A stretch of DNA of 64,000 nt from Roseateles violae (GTDB lineage Bacteria > Pseudomonadota > Gammaproteobacteria > Burkholderiales > Burkholderiaceae_C), in assembly GCF_030410485.1 (NCBI RefSeq), contig NZ_JAUHHC010000002.1, forward strand, positions 186,001-250,000, read 5' to 3'. Both the position numbers and the translations under genes were made by a program. This document shows positions 1 through 8,857 of the stretch, in pieces (the stretch's first letter is position 1; the number at the start of each line of letters is the position of its first letter). The notes beneath the pieces are model-generated. The model was not told the DNA's origin and made no database searches. It was given only the letters and a program-made list of their open reading frames with translations.

Positions 1-613
1 GCGGCCGGCCCGACAGCGCATTGACCGGGTTGTTCAGATTGATCAGCAGCTTGCCCCATTGCACCGCCTGAAGATCGGGCTGCAGGCGCAGCTTCAGGCC
101 CTGGCCGGCAAAGCCCTCCTGCAGCGCGCTCAGCGCCGCATCGTCGGGCGCTGATTGCACCGCCAGCGCACCGCCGGTGCCGCGATGGAAATGGCCCGGC
201 CCCAGCTCGGCGATATTGAAGGGCACCATGCCGGCGCGCCAGTCCAGCGCCGGCGCCGCCTCGTGGGCGCGCTCGGCATTGCCGATGCCGTTCTGCATCG
301 AGACGACGATGGCGCCGGCCGGCAGCGCCTGGCTCAGCTGCCGGGCCGCCTCGACGGTGGCGCCGCTCTTCACGCACAAGAGGGTCAAGCTCGGCAGCAA
401 GCCGCCCGGCAATGCCTCATGCAGCTGCAGCGTCGCGGCCGGCAGGCGCTGATCGCGGCCGTCCAGATCGCTGATCCGCAGGCCCTGTTCGCGCAGCGCC
501 TGCAACACGCGCGGGCGGCCGACGAAATGCACCTGGGCGCCGGCCGCGGCCAGCACCCCGCCCAGATAACAGCCGACCGAGCCGGCACCCATGATCAGAA
601 TCGTTTGCTGCAT
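1..613 (-). CDS. panE: 2-dehydropantoate 2-reductase, 3' part missing
   Basis: Ketopantoate reductase of the PanE/ApbA family, which reduces 2-dehydropantoate to pantoate with NADPH in cytoplasmic pantothenate synthesis. The visible 204 residues begin MQQTILIMGAGSVGCYLGG, so the Rossmann glycine motif GxGSxG lies at residues 9-14. CVKSG and SMQNGIGN follow, and WGKLLINLNNPVNAL near the cut carries the family's catalytic lysine region. The reading frame runs off the left edge of the window, so roughly the last third (about 100 residues of a 300-residue family) is not seen. The start ATG at 613 puts the dinucleotide fold at its usual place. A terminator-like hairpin lies directly upstream, which suggests separate transcription from the next gene. 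Some paralogues act on other 2-oxo acids, so the exact substrate is inferred. Confidence 0.88.
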   Translation of the reverse strand, partial: MQQTILIMGAGSVGCYLGGVLAAAGAQVHFVGRPRVLQALREQGLRISDLDGRDQRLPAATLQLHEALPGGLLPSLTLLCVKSGATVEAARQLSQALPAGAIVVSMQNGIGNAERAHEAAPALDWRAGMVPFNIAELGPGHFHRGTGGALAVQSAPDDAALSALQEGFAGQGLKLRLQPDLQAVQWGKLLINLNNPVNALSGRP

Positions 614-633
614 CGGGTCGAGATCTCGCAGGA

Positions 634-670
634 GAAAAAAAGGCGCTGCCGCTTCGGCAGCGGCAGCGCC
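634..670 (-). terminator. Intrinsic terminator of the Mpo1-like gene
   Basis: A perfect 10-bp stem (642-651 pairing with 661-670, arms GGCGCTGCCG and CGGCAGCGCC) is followed on the minus strand by seven T residues (635-641 as A on the plus strand). It lies 24 bases after the stop codon of the DUF962 gene and before the panE start, so it should end transcription of that gene. Confidence 0.85.
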
Positions 671-693
671 CGGATATTGCTGCGCGCGGCGGC

Positions 694-1239
694 TCAGGCG
701 GCCGGATGGGCCAGGTCGCGCAGATGGGTCGGGCCGGCGCGACGCTCGATCTCGGCCAGCAGGCCCGCGCCCCAGCCGAGCGCGAACAGCGCCTCGCCGA
801 CAACAAACATCGGGCCGACCAGCAGGCCGACCAGGTCGTCGACAAAGGCCGGCTTCTTGCCCTCGTAGTAGTGGCCGACGAACTGGATGATCCAGCCGAG
901 CACGAAGCTGCCGATGCCCCAGGCCAGCCAGCTGCCGACGCTGCCGGCGGCCAGCGGCTCGGCCAGCGCCATCAGCACCGCATTGACCAGACTGGTCGCC
1001 AGGCCCAGCATCAGATTGCGGCGCGTCAGGTACCAGATCGTGCTCAGCGCCCAGAGCAGCCAGGCACCGTTGGTCTGCAGGCTGCCGAGGCCGAACTGCG
1101 CACGCGCCAGCAGCACGCCGATCGCGAACACGATCAGCGGAATGCCGACGAAATGGGTGGCGATATTGCGGCGATCGCGGTGGTAGCGCGCGTACTGCAC
1201 CATCAGTTCGAGCGCGGGGCGGAAGGGGCTGGCGGCCAT
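694..1239 (-). CDS. DUF962 / Mpo1-like membrane protein
   Basis: Small integral membrane protein of the DUF962 (YGL010w/Mpo1-like) family, 181 residues. The family hallmarks are visible: YHRDRRNIATHFVGIP near the N-terminus (conserved His/Asn/His) and QFVGHYYEGKKPAF after the third hydrophobic segment. About four hydrophobic helices can be read. Yeast Mpo1 is an Fe(II)-dependent dioxygenase in alpha-oxidation of 2-hydroxy fatty acids; whether the bacterial homologue does this is unknown. I chose the ATG at 1239 because GGAG sits six bases upstream of it; an in-frame ATG at 1251 would add four residues. The gene is divergent from the YceI-like lipoprotein gene, sharing a 59-bp upstream gap. 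Confidence 0.82.
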   Translation of the reverse strand: MAASPFRPALELMVQYARYHRDRRNIATHFVGIPLIVFAIGVLLARAQFGLGSLQTNGAWLLWALSTIWYLTRRNLMLGLATSLVNAVLMALAEPLAAGSVGSWLAWGIGSFVLGWIIQFVGHYYEGKKPAFVDDLVGLLVGPMFVVGEALFALGWGAGLLAEIERRAGPTHLRDLAHPAA

Positions 1240-1298
1240 GGCTGTCTCCATCTCTATTGGCGCTATGCTAGTCCAGCACTTGCGGACCAGACGCCTGA

Positions 1299-2054
1299 AT
1301 GGCAATTATCCGACTCCCTGCTTTCCCTAGGCCGCGCCTGCTGCTGCTGCTGCTGTCTGTGCTGCTGCTGGCCGGCTGCGCGGCGGCACCATTGCCGGCC
1401 CCCGCACCGGACGCCGCCGCCGACGAGCCGCTGAGCCAGCGCTATGCCCGCCTGCAGCGGGAGCAGGGCGGGCGGCTCTACCGCCTCGACGCCGCGCAGT
1501 CGGCCGTTCGCATCCATGTATTCCGCGCCGGCCGCGCCGCCCAGCTGGGCCACAACCATGTGCTGGCCGCGCCGCGGCTGGAGGGCCTGGCCTGGCTGCC
1601 CGCGACCGGCCTGGCCGGCGCGCGCTTCGAGCTTGAATTGCGGCTGGCCGAGCTGGCGCTCGACCCGCCCGAGCTGCGCGCCGCGCTGGGCCCCGGCTGG
1701 GCCTCGGCGATCTCGCCCGAGATGGTCGCGGCGACCCGCGCCAATATGCTGGGCGACGGCAATCTGCAGGCCGGCGCTTTTCCGTTGCTGCGCCTGCGCT
1801 CGCTGCAGGTCGTCGGCGAGCTGCCGAAGCTGGCCGCGCAGATCGAGATCGAGCTGCATGGCCAGCGGCGCTGCCAGTGGCTGGCCTTGCAGGCCGAGCG
1901 CTCGGAGGCCGGCCTTGCCGTGCGCGGCGCGCTGGCGCTGCTGCAAAGCGAGTTCGGCATTGCGCCGTTCTCGGTCGGCGCCGGCCTGCTGGCGGTGCAG
2001 GATGCGCTGACGGTCGAGTTCGATCTGCGGCTTCAGACCGGCCCGGGCTGGTAG
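1299..2054 (+). CDS. YceI-like lipoprotein
   Basis: Predicted lipoprotein of 251 residues. A leucine-rich signal segment ends in the lipobox LLAGC, with Cys27 as the expected acylated residue, followed by a Pro/Ala-rich linker. The rest resembles the YceI fold, a lipocalin-like barrel that binds polyisoprenoids or similar amphipathic lipids: YRLDAAQSAVRIHVFRAG opens the domain, LGHNHVL follows, and FELELRLAELAL and FDLRL look like barrel strands. YceI proteins are usually soluble periplasmic proteins of about 190 residues, so a lipoprotein form is a variant. The family call rests on the opening strand and LGHNH motif and is moderately secure; the ligand is unknown. It is a single gene divergent from the Mpo1-like gene. 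Confidence 0.68.
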   Translation: MAIIRLPAFPRPRLLLLLLSVLLLAGCAAAPLPAPAPDAAADEPLSQRYARLQREQGGRLYRLDAAQSAVRIHVFRAGRAAQLGHNHVLAAPRLEGLAWLPATGLAGARFELELRLAELALDPPELRAALGPGWASAISPEMVAATRANMLGDGNLQAGAFPLLRLRSLQVVGELPKLAAQIEIELHGQRRCQWLALQAERSEAGLAVRGALALLQSEFGIAPFSVGAGLLAVQDALTVEFDLRLQTGPGW

Positions 2055-2118
2055 CCGGCGAGGCAGGTGACGATCGGCGCCTGCGATGCTTGCGGGTGCG
2101 CCCTGCCGGCGGTGACCG

Positions 2119-2670
2119 TCAGGGCCGCAGGCGCAGGTTCATCAGATCCTTGTCGAGCCGGCTGCCATCGGGCAGCTTGATCGCGCCCGGCAGGCGGCCG
2201 TAGCGCTCGAAGCCGCGGCTGGCATACAGGCGCAGCGCCGCCCCGTTGCCGCGGGTGACGCTGAGCACGACCATCTCCAGCTCGGGCTCCTCGCGGCGCA
2301 GGCGCTCCAGCGCCGCGTCGAGCAGGCGTGCACCGATGCCCCGGCCCTGGACCGCGTCGTCGACCATCATGCCGACGATATGGGCGATATGCCTCACCTT
2401 CACGCGCGGCTCGCGCTCGACCGTGATCGCGCCGACCAGCTGCGAACCCAGCCAGGCGCCCAGGCTGAACAGCGCCGCGCCATCGCCGCCGAGCCGGCCC
2501 CGGTAGCTGTCGGCCGCGCGCAGGCGCTCGGTCTCCGCGTCCGAGGTGAAGGCCTCGGGGTGGCCGGCGAGCATGCGATCGCGCAAAGCCTTGTAGGCCG
2601 GCAGACCGGCCTCGCCCAGCGGCTCGATCACGCAGTCTGCGCCACGCTCGCGGGTCGAGGTCTCGTCCAT
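2119..2670 (-). CDS. GNAT family N-acetyltransferase
   Basis: Acetyl-CoA-dependent N-acetyltransferase of the GNAT fold, 183 residues. Motif A with the acetyl-CoA pyrophosphate loop reads VDDAVQGRGIGARLLDAAL, preceded by strand IAHIVGMMV and followed by VVLSVTRGNGAALRLYASRGFERYG, the usual C-terminal beta-bulge and helix. The substrate cannot be told from sequence. The start ATG overlaps the moaA stop codon by one base (TGATG at the junction 2668-2672), so it is probably translated by coupling from moaA. No clear link to molybdopterin synthesis is known; the pairing may simply be positional. Confidence 0.88.
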   Translation of the reverse strand: MDETSTRERGADCVIEPLGEAGLPAYKALRDRMLAGHPEAFTSDAETERLRAADSYRGRLGGDGAALFSLGAWLGSQLVGAITVEREPRVKVRHIAHIVGMMVDDAVQGRGIGARLLDAALERLRREEPELEMVVLSVTRGNGAALRLYASRGFERYGRLPGAIKLPDGSRLDKDLMNLRLRP

Positions 2671-3797
2671 CAGCCGCCGATGTAGTGCATCTCGACGCGG
2701 CGTTCGCCGCTGTCCTTGCTGCCGCTGCTGTCGCCGCCGCTGGCGCGCAATTGCGAATAGCGGTCGGCGCGCGGCTCCCAGATCTGGGCGATCGCGCCGG
2801 CCAGCCGCGCGTCGTCGGCGCCGGCGCGCAGCAGCGCGCGCAGATCATGGCCGCGGTGCGCGAACAGGCAGGTGTAAAGCTTGCCTTCGGTGGACAACCG
2901 GGCGCGGTTGCAGTCGCCGCAGAAGGCCTGGCTGACGCTGGAGATCAGGCCGATCTCGCCGCCGCCATCTGCATAGGCCCAGCGCTCGGCCGTCTCGCCC
3001 GGCGCGCTGGCCTCGAGCGGCCGCAGCTCGAATTCGCGGCGCAACAGCTCCAGCACCGCGCTGGAGGGCAGCACCTCGTCCATGCGCCAGCCATTGGTCG
3101 CGCCGACGTCCATGTACTCGATGAAGCGCAGCACGATGCCGCTGCCCCTGAAGTGCCGGGCCATCGGCAGGATCTGCTGCTCGTTCGTGCCGCGCTTGAC
3201 GACCATATTGACCTTGATCGGCCCCAGGCCCGCCGCGCGCGCGGCGTCGATGCCGGCCAGCACCTCGGCAACCGGGAAGCCGACGTCGTTCATGCGCTGG
3301 AACACCGCGTCATCCAGCGCGTCGAGGCTGACGGTGACCCGCTGCAGGCCGGCCGCCTTGAGCGCGCGCGCCTTGCGCGCCAGCAGCGAGCCATTGGTCG
3401 TCAAGGTCAGGTCCAGCGGCTTGCCGGCGGGCGTGCGCAGCGCGGCCAGCATTTCGATCAGCGCTTCCAGATTGCGGCGCAACAGCGGTTCGCCGCCGGT
3501 CAGGCGGATCTTCTCGACGCCATGGGCAACGAAGACCCGGGCCAGCCGCGCGATCTCCTCGAAGCTGAGCAGCTCGGCATGTGGCAGGAACGGGTGGTGT
3601 TTGTCGAACACCTCCTTGGGCATGCAGTAGCTGCAGCGGAAGTTGCAGCGGTCGGTCACCGAGATGCGCAGATCGTGCAGCGGCCGGCCCAGCGCGTCGC
3701 CGAGCAGACCGGTCGGCTGCATGGCGCGCGCGGGCAGGGCCGCGAGGCTCGCCAGCTGCCGCTGGTCGGCCAGCGGAATGACTTTGGAAGCTGCCAT
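2670..3797 (-). CDS. moaA: GTP 3',8-cyclase (MoaA)
   Basis: Radical SAM enzyme that, with MoaC, converts GTP to cyclic pyranopterin monophosphate in molybdenum cofactor synthesis. The N-terminal cluster motif CNFRCSYC (Cx3Cx2C) binds the SAM-cleaving 4Fe-4S cluster, LTGGEPLLR is the SAM-binding GGE motif, and the C-terminal second cluster is provided by [18 protein letters not shown]. The protein ends in the double glycine tail (YIGG) known to matter for catalysis. I start at the ATG at 3797 (375 residues), which gives a normal family length; the open frame extends another 85 codons upstream without family resemblance and has no strong ribosome site. Its stop overlaps the GNAT start. The other Mo-cofactor genes of this window (moeA, moaD, moaE) lie about 40 kb away. 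Confidence 0.95.
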   Translation of the reverse strand: MAASKVIPLADQRQLASLAALPARAMQPTGLLGDALGRPLHDLRISVTDRCNFRCSYCMPKEVFDKHHPFLPHAELLSFEEIARLARVFVAHGVEKIRLTGGEPLLRRNLEALIEMLAALRTPAGKPLDLTLTTNGSLLARKARALKAAGLQRVTVSLDALDDAVFQRMNDVGFPVAEVLAGIDAARAAGLGPIKVNMVVKRGTNEQQILPMARHFRGSGIVLRFIEYMDVGATNGWRMDEVLPSSAVLELLRREFELRPLEASAPGETAERWAYADGGGEIGLISSVSQAFCGDCNRARLSTEGKLYTCLFAHRGHDLRALLRAGADDARLAGAIAQIWEPRADRYSQLRASGGDSSGSKDSGERRVEMHYIGG

Positions 3798-3876
3798 GCC
3801 GACGATTGTGCCCTGAGCGCCGCGGCCTCGCCGGGCCGGGCTTGCCAGCGCGGCGGGCGCCGGTTCGAATCGGGAC

Positions 3877-4821
3877 ATGGCGCCGCCGCTGCTGCATGCC
3901 GATCTGCCGCATTTCGTCTCCTTCGGCGAGGCGCTGACCGATCTGCTGCGCAGCGGGCCGAACAGCTGGCGCAGCCGCTGTGGCGGCGCGCCCTGGAATG
4001 TGGCGATGGCGATGTCGGGCCTGGGCGTGATGAGCGCCTTTGCCGGCGGCATTTCTCAGGATGTGTTCGGCCAGGCGATCTGGCAGGCCAGCGCCGACGC
4101 CAGCCTGGATCTGCGCTTCATCCAGCAGTTCGCCAAGCCGCCGCTGCTGGCCATCGTCCACCAGCTCGAGCCGCCGCGCTATTTCTTCATCGGCGAGGAC
4201 AGCGCCGATCTGCATTTCCGTCCCGAGGCGCTGCCGCAGGGCTGGCAGCAGGCGCTGGCCTGGGCGCATTTCGGTGGCCTGAGCCTTGCCCGCGAGCCGC
4301 TGGCCGGCCGGCTTCTTGCACTGGCCCAGGCGCTGAAGGCGCAGGGCCGCAGCATCAGCTACGACCCGAACTACCGCGACGCCATGGACACGCGCTACGA
4401 CGCGACGCTGGAGCGGATGTGCCGGCTGGCCGATCTGATCAAGGTCTCGGACGAGGACCTGTGCGGCCTGTTCCGCAGCCCCGATCCGCGCCTGGGCCTG
4501 GCGCAGATCAGCGCCTGGAATCCGCAGGCCTGGCTGCTGGCAACGCATGGCGCGGCCGGCGCGACCCTGTACCGCGGCACCCGGCACTGGACGGCCGCGG
4601 CACCGCCGGTGCAGGTGCTCGACACGGTCGGCGCCGGCGACGCGGCCGTCGCCGGCCTGCTCTACAGCCTGATGCGCCAGCGCGAAGCGGCGCCGGCGCG
4701 GCATCTGGCCTGGGCGGTCGCCGCCGGCACGGCGGCCTGCACGGTCGCCGGCGCCGGGTCGGCGCCGCGCGCCCTGGTTGAGCGGCTGGACGCCTTGATC
4801 AGCCCAGCACCAGGCGCTTGA
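3877..4821 (+). CDS. PfkB-family carbohydrate kinase (fructokinase-like)
   Basis: ATP-dependent sugar kinase of the PfkB/ribokinase family, 314 residues. The N-terminal signature region reads FGEALTDLL followed by [16 protein letters not shown], the sugar-binding GG motif, and the C-terminal signature [12 protein letters not shown] (about residues 249-260) contains the catalytic Asp and anion hole. [10 protein letters not shown] is also typical of fructokinase-like members. The precise sugar is not determinable. The gene is divergent from moaA and overlaps the last 23 bases of the flavoprotein gene on the other strand (4799-4821), tail to tail. Confidence 0.88.
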   Translation: MAPPLLHADLPHFVSFGEALTDLLRSGPNSWRSRCGGAPWNVAMAMSGLGVMSAFAGGISQDVFGQAIWQASADASLDLRFIQQFAKPPLLAIVHQLEPPRYFFIGEDSADLHFRPEALPQGWQQALAWAHFGGLSLAREPLAGRLLALAQALKAQGRSISYDPNYRDAMDTRYDATLERMCRLADLIKVSDEDLCGLFRSPDPRLGLAQISAWNPQAWLLATHGAAGATLYRGTRHWTAAAPPVQVLDTVGAGDAAVAGLLYSLMRQREAAPARHLAWAVAAGTAACTVAGAGSAPRALVERLDALISPAPGA

Positions 4822-6049
4822 GCCCGCGCCAGCTGAGCAGGCTGCCGGGCATGCGGGTCTCGTTGAGGATGCCCGACATCGCGGCGATCAGGCGCGGGCT
4901 ACGGCGCGAGCGCCAGATGACCAGATCGACCAGCCAGGGCCAGCGATTGAAGCTGGTGGCCTTGCGGTACATCTGGAAGCGCGGGCGCAGCGTCTCCAGC
5001 TGCGTCGCGTAGGCCTCTTCGATTGCCGCATCGGCGGCGCCGGCCCGCAGCAGGGCTTCGGCGGCGGCAATGCCGGTTTCCATCGCCTTGCCGATGCCTT
5101 CGCCGGTGAAGGCGTAGGTGGTGCCGGCCGCCTCGCCGGCGACCAGGAGGCCCGGGCGGCTGAAGGCGGCGCCGTCCAGATTGCAGCGCAGCGGCGCGCC
5201 CTTGAGCTCGGTGAGCCATTGTCCTTCCGCCTGCAGGCGGCCGGCCAGCGGGTAGACCGCGCAGAACTCGGCGTAGAGCTGACGCAGGTTCAGGTTCTTC
5301 ATGCTGCGCTTGCCCTCGCCATCTTCGACATTGTGCGAATCGAGGATGGCCACGCCAATGTTGTAGACGTCGTCGCCGGCCGGGAAGATCCAGCCATAGC
5401 CTTGCGCGATGCGCGGATGCCAGACGAAGTTCAGGTCGGCCAACTCGCGCTCGAGGCCGGCCAGCTTCACATAGCCGCGCAGCGCGATGCTGCTGGGCGT
5501 GCGGCGCTGGCAGACGCCGGCCGCCTGCAGCGGGCCGGCCGCGGCCCCGGTGGCGAGCACGACCCAGCGGGCCTGGATCTCCCGCGTCGCTTCGCCGGCC
5601 TGCAGCCGCGCGCCGATGACGCGACCGGTCTGCTCGTCGATCAGCAACTGCTGGAATTTCAGTGGGGCGAACATGCGCGCGCCGGCCTCGACGGCGGCGC
5701 GGCACAGCAGCTCGTCCAGCTCCTTGCGCGGCAGCACGGCCATCTCGCCCGGCACGTCGACCGCGCCACCGGCCGGGCCGACGCAGTGCGCATGCGTGAC
5801 CGCCTGCGCCTTCGCCATCACCGCCTCGTAAAGCCCCAGGCGCTTCAGCGCGGCCAGCGAATCGGGCACCAGACCGTCGCCGCAGGTTTTCTCGCGCGGG
5901 AAGCTTTGCGCATCGATCAGCACCACCTCGCGGCCGGCCTGCGCCAGCCAGCGCGCGCAGGCGCTGCCGGCCGGACCGGCGCCGATGACCAGGAATTCGC
6001 AGCAGGCGGGCAGTTCGGCGGCGGGCCGGTTCAGAAGCGTGTCGGTCAT
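4799..6049 (-). CDS. Geranylgeranyl-reductase-family FAD oxidoreductase
   Basis: Flavoprotein of 416 residues in the geranylgeranyl reductase/PHBH-like superfamily. The ADP-binding motif VIGAGPAGSACA is at residues 20-31, EKTCGDGLVPDSLAAL is the hallmark segment of the geranylgeranyl reductase group, and GLLVAGEAAGTTYAFTGEGIGKAMETG is the second FAD-contact motif. Members reduce prenyl double bonds (chlorophyll, archaeal lipids, menaquinone) or hydroxylate aromatics. No photosynthesis or quinone genes are near it, so the substrate is open. The ATG at 6049 starts 21 residues before the FAD motif, as is normal; a longer frame upstream looks like non-coding DNA. Confidence 0.85.
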   Translation of the reverse strand: MTDTLLNRPAAELPACCEFLVIGAGPAGSACARWLAQAGREVVLIDAQSFPREKTCGDGLVPDSLAALKRLGLYEAVMAKAQAVTHAHCVGPAGGAVDVPGEMAVLPRKELDELLCRAAVEAGARMFAPLKFQQLLIDEQTGRVIGARLQAGEATREIQARWVVLATGAAAGPLQAAGVCQRRTPSSIALRGYVKLAGLERELADLNFVWHPRIAQGYGWIFPAGDDVYNIGVAILDSHNVEDGEGKRSMKNLNLRQLYAEFCAVYPLAGRLQAEGQWLTELKGAPLRCNLDGAAFSRPGLLVAGEAAGTTYAFTGEGIGKAMETGIAAAEALLRAGAADAAIEEAYATQLETLRPRFQMYRKATSFNRWPWLVDLVIWRSRRSPRLIAAMSGILNETRMPGSLLSWRGLKRLVLG

Positions 6050-6126
6050 CGTGGGTGCTGGCGTGCCGCGCGGCGGCGAAAAGCCCGCATTGTGCCGTCG
6101 GCGATCGCCATGCTGCCGATGCAATA

Positions 6127-6142
6127 CTGTATATTTGTACAG
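6127..6142 (+). promoter_or_regulatory. LexA (SOS) box
   Basis: The 16 bases CTGTATATTTGTACAG match the gammaproteobacterial and betaproteobacterial LexA operator CTGT-N8-ACAG exactly, with the AT-rich core that strong boxes have and a flanking TA before it. It ends 15 bases before the start codon of the radical SAM gene at 6158. LexA bound here would block transcription until DNA damage induces the SOS response. The match is seen directly; LexA control is inferred. Confidence 0.88.
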
Positions 6143-6157
6143 CAATCAGTTGTCGCC

Positions 6158-7402
6158 ATGGATCTTCAACGCAAGCTCGCCATCCTGGCCGATGCCGCCA
6201 AATACGACGCCTCCTGCGCGTCCAGCGGCAGCGAGAGCCGCGATTCGCTGGACGGTCGAGGCATCGGCTCGACCGAGGGCATGGGCATCTGCCACAGCTT
6301 CACGCCGGATGGCCGCTGCGTGTCGCTGCTGAAACTGCTGCTCACCAACCATTGCCAGTACGACTGCCTGTACTGCGTCAACCGGGCCAGCAGCAATGTG
6401 CCGCGCGCGCGTTTTCGCACCGAGGAGGTCGTGGGGCTGACGCTGGACTTCTACCGCCGCAACTGCATCGAGGGTCTGTTCCTGTCCAGCGGCATCGTCA
6501 AATCGCCGGACTACACGATGGAGCAGATCGTCGAGGTCGCGCGCAGCCTGCGCGAGGACCACGACTTCCGCGGCTACATCCATCTGAAGACGATTCCCGA
6601 CGCGAGCCCGGAACTGCTGGCGCGCGCCGGCCGCTATGCCGACCGGCTCAGCATCAATATCGAACTGCCCAGCGCCGCCGGGCTGAAGGCGCTGGCGCCC
6701 GAGAAGGACGCACCGGCCATCGAGCGCTCGATGGCGCGGCTGCGTCTGCATATCGACGAGGCGCGCGCCGCCGCCCGCCCGGTCGCCCCGCGGGCGCTGC
6801 CCGGCGCCGCGGCGCGGCCCGCCGCCGCGCCGCGCTTCGCGCCGGCCGGGCAGAGCACGCAGATGATCGTCGGCGCCGATGCCAGCGATGACCGCGCGAT
6901 CCTGGCGAGCAGCGCGGCGCTGTACCGGCGCCACCGGATGCGGCGCGTCTACTACTCGGCCTTCAGCCCGATCCCGGACGCCTCGCGGGCACTGCCCTTG
7001 GTGGCGCCGCCGCTGGCGCGCGAGCACCGGCTCTACCAGGCCGATTGGCTGATGCGTTTCTACGGCTTCGCGCCCGAGGAGATCGTCACCGAGGGTGGCC
7101 TACTGCGGCTGGATGTCGATCCGAAGGAGGCCTGGGCGCTGGCCCATCCGGAACATTTCCCGGTCGATCTCAATGCGGCGCCCCGCGAGCTGCTCCTGCG
7201 CGTGCCGGGGCTGGGCGTCGCTTCGGTCGACAGGCTGCTGCTGGCACGCCGCCTGCGGCGGCTGCGCGCCGAGGATCTGACGGCGCTGCGGGTGTCGCCG
7301 GCCAAGGTGCTGCGCTATGTCTGCGCGGACGGCCACAAACCGGGCGCAGCGCCGCAGCCGCCGGCGCAGCAGCAGCAGCAGCAGCAGGAGCTGTTCCCAT
7401 GA
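6158..7402 (+). CDS. Putative DNA modification/repair radical SAM protein (TIGR03916-like)
   Basis: Radical SAM protein of 414 residues resembling the family annotated as putative DNA modification/repair radical SAM protein that co-occurs with UDG-linked DUF4130 proteins. The cluster motif CQYDCLYC gives Cys66, Cys70 and Cys73. A helix-hairpin-helix-like segment near the C-terminus (DLNAAPRELLLRVPGLGVASVDRLLLARR, shown in parts: DLNAAPRELL and RVPGLGVASV) suggests DNA contact. An Ala/Pro-rich insert interrupts the middle and a seven-glutamine tract precedes the last four residues, ELFP. The ATG is 15 bases after a perfect LexA box, and the stop overlaps the start of the DUF4130 gene (ATGA), so both are probably SOS-induced together. 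The reaction is unknown. Confidence 0.86.
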   Translation: MDLQRKLAILADAAKYDASCASSGSESRDSLDGRGIGSTEGMGICHSFTPDGRCVSLLKLLLTNHCQYDCLYCVNRASSNVPRARFRTEEVVGLTLDFYRRNCIEGLFLSSGIVKSPDYTMEQIVEVARSLREDHDFRGYIHLKTIPDASPELLARAGRYADRLSINIELPSAAGLKALAPEKDAPAIERSMARLRLHIDEARAAARPVAPRALPGAAARPAAAPRFAPAGQSTQMIVGADASDDRAILASSAALYRRHRMRRVYYSAFSPIPDASRALPLVAPPLAREHRLYQADWLMRFYGFAPEEIVTEGGLLRLDVDPKEAWALAHPEHFPVDLNAAPRELLLRVPGLGVASVDRLLLARRLRRLRAEDLTALRVSPAKVLRYVCADGHKPGAAPQPPAQQQQQQQELFP

Positions 7403-8214
7403 TCGCCAGCCTCGATGGCCCGACCGACATCGAAGGCTTCAAGCGCAGGGCCCGCCTGCTGCTGAAGCGGCATATCGAGCCTGACGAGGTGGTCTGGCAG
7501 ACCGAAGAGGCGCAGCCCGGCCTGTGGACGGACGAGGGCTATTCCACCGCCGAACAGCCGGTCGAGCCCTTCGGCGTGCCGGCCTGGGTGGTGCCGCTCT
7601 GCGAGTCCGCCTTGCTGCACCGCGACCCGGGCCGCTTTCATCTGCTCTACCGCTTGCTCTGGCGGCTCGTCTGCGAGCGCGACAATATCCTGCGCCGCGA
7701 CGAACTCGACGCCGACCGTCGCGCGGCCGCGCGGCTGGCGCGCGAGGTCCAGCGCGAGATCCACAAGATGCGCGCCTTCCTGCGTTTCTTCCCGCAGGGT
7801 GAGGGCGAGGCGCTGCGCCACATCGCCTGGTTCGAGCCCGAGCACCATATCGTCGAGGCCAATGCGCCCTTCTTTGTGCGCCGCTTCGCGCAGATGCGCT
7901 GGGCCATCTTCACGCCTCAGCGCTCGATCGAATGGGACGGCCAGGTTCTCCGCGGCGGGCCGGGCGTCGATCGGCGGAGCCTGCCTCCGATCGACGCGGG
8001 CGCCGCCCTGTGGCTGACCTATTACGAGCACATCTTCAACCCAGCGCGGCTCAAGCTGGCGATGATGAAGAAGGAGATGCCGCGCCGCTACTGGAAGAAC
8101 CTGCCCGAGGCGGCGCTGATCGATCCGCTGGCGCAAGCGGCCGCAGCGCGCGGCGCGGCCATGCTGGAAGCCGGCCCGACGCCGGCGCGGCGCATCAGGC
8201 CGATCAGGACTTGA
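7399..8214 (+). CDS. DUF4130 protein linked to radical SAM (TIGR03915-like)
   Basis: Protein of 271 residues matching the DUF4130 / probable DNA metabolism family. Typical features are the repeated aromatic/charged helices, FRRFAQMRW-like text ([15 protein letters not shown]), and the C-terminal block [20 protein letters not shown] with [11 protein letters not shown]. In many bacteria this domain is fused to a UdgX/UDG-type uracil-DNA-binding domain; here it ends without one. The start codon lies inside the stop of the radical SAM gene, so the two products are co-translated and likely act together in DNA repair or modification. Catalytic role is not known. The last 11 bases overlap paaY on the opposite strand. 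Confidence 0.85.
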   Translation: MIASLDGPTDIEGFKRRARLLLKRHIEPDEVVWQTEEAQPGLWTDEGYSTAEQPVEPFGVPAWVVPLCESALLHRDPGRFHLLYRLLWRLVCERDNILRRDELDADRRAAARLAREVQREIHKMRAFLRFFPQGEGEALRHIAWFEPEHHIVEANAPFFVRRFAQMRWAIFTPQRSIEWDGQVLRGGPGVDRRSLPPIDAGAALWLTYYEHIFNPARLKLAMMKKEMPRRYWKNLPEAALIDPLAQAAAARGAAMLEAGPTPARRIRPIRT

Positions 8215-8809
8215 GCGCGGTGGCCGGCTTGGTCCCGTAGTCCGAGACCGGCAGGCGAGGGCGGTCGGGTTCCTCCTGGCTCAGCGGCGCCACCTCGCGC
8301 AGCGATTCGTGGCAGCGCTGGGCGAGGCGCTGGTAGGTCTCGGTGCCTGCGCGCTTCCAGCGGATCTCGTCCTCGCTCAGCTCGCGCAAGACCTTGGCCG
8401 GCGCGCCGACGATCAGCGACTTCTCCGGCAGCTTCAGCCCGGCGCGCACGAAGGCGCAGGCGGCGACGATGGAATAGGCGCCGACCTCGGCCTCGTCCAT
8501 CACGACCGCGTTCATGCCGACCAGCGCGTCATGCCGCACCACGCAGCCATGCAGCACGGCGCCGTGGCCGATATGACCGTTCGCCTCAACGACGGTCTCC
8601 GAGGCCGGGAAGCCGTGGATCACGCAGGTGTCCTGCACATTGGCGCCCTCGTGGATGACGATGCGGCCGAAATCGCCGCGCAGCGAGGCGGCCGGGCCGA
8701 TATAGCAGCCGGGGCCGACGACGACATCGCCGATCAGCACGGCCGTCGGGTGCACATGGGCGCTCGGGTGGACGACCGGGATGACCCCGTCGATCGAATA
8801 GCAGGGCAT
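8204..8809 (-). CDS. paaY: Phenylacetate degradation protein PaaY, gamma-carbonic-anhydrase fold
   Basis: Left-handed beta-helix protein of 201 residues built from hexapeptide repeats (for example [20 protein letters not shown]). Histidines typical of the gamma carbonic anhydrase metal site are present in CVIHGF and [12 protein letters not shown]. PaaY is a thioesterase thought to hydrolyse dead-end 2-hydroxycyclohepta-1,4,6-triene-1-formyl-CoA and related adducts formed during phenylacetate catabolism. It is divergent from paaG and shares with it a 99-bp promoter region containing a palindromic operator. The C-terminal tail after the helix is somewhat variable. A general carbonic anhydrase-like protein is the alternative, but the setting favours PaaY. 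Confidence 0.9.
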   Translation of the reverse strand: MPCYSIDGVIPVVHPSAHVHPTAVLIGDVVVGPGCYIGPAASLRGDFGRIVIHEGANVQDTCVIHGFPASETVVEANGHIGHGAVLHGCVVRHDALVGMNAVVMDEAEVGAYSIVAACAFVRAGLKLPEKSLIVGAPAKVLRELSEDEIRWKRAGTETYQRLAQRCHESLREVAPLSQEEPDRPRLPVSDYGTKPATALKS

Positions 8810-8857
8810 GTTTTGTTCTCCAAGGCTTGCGCCAAATCAAAGCTTACCTTACGATCT

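Noticed and set aside
3798-4052. N-terminal extension of moaA
   Set aside because: The 85 extra codons overlap the divergent kinase gene and show no similarity to MoaA; the ATG at 3797 gives the family length.
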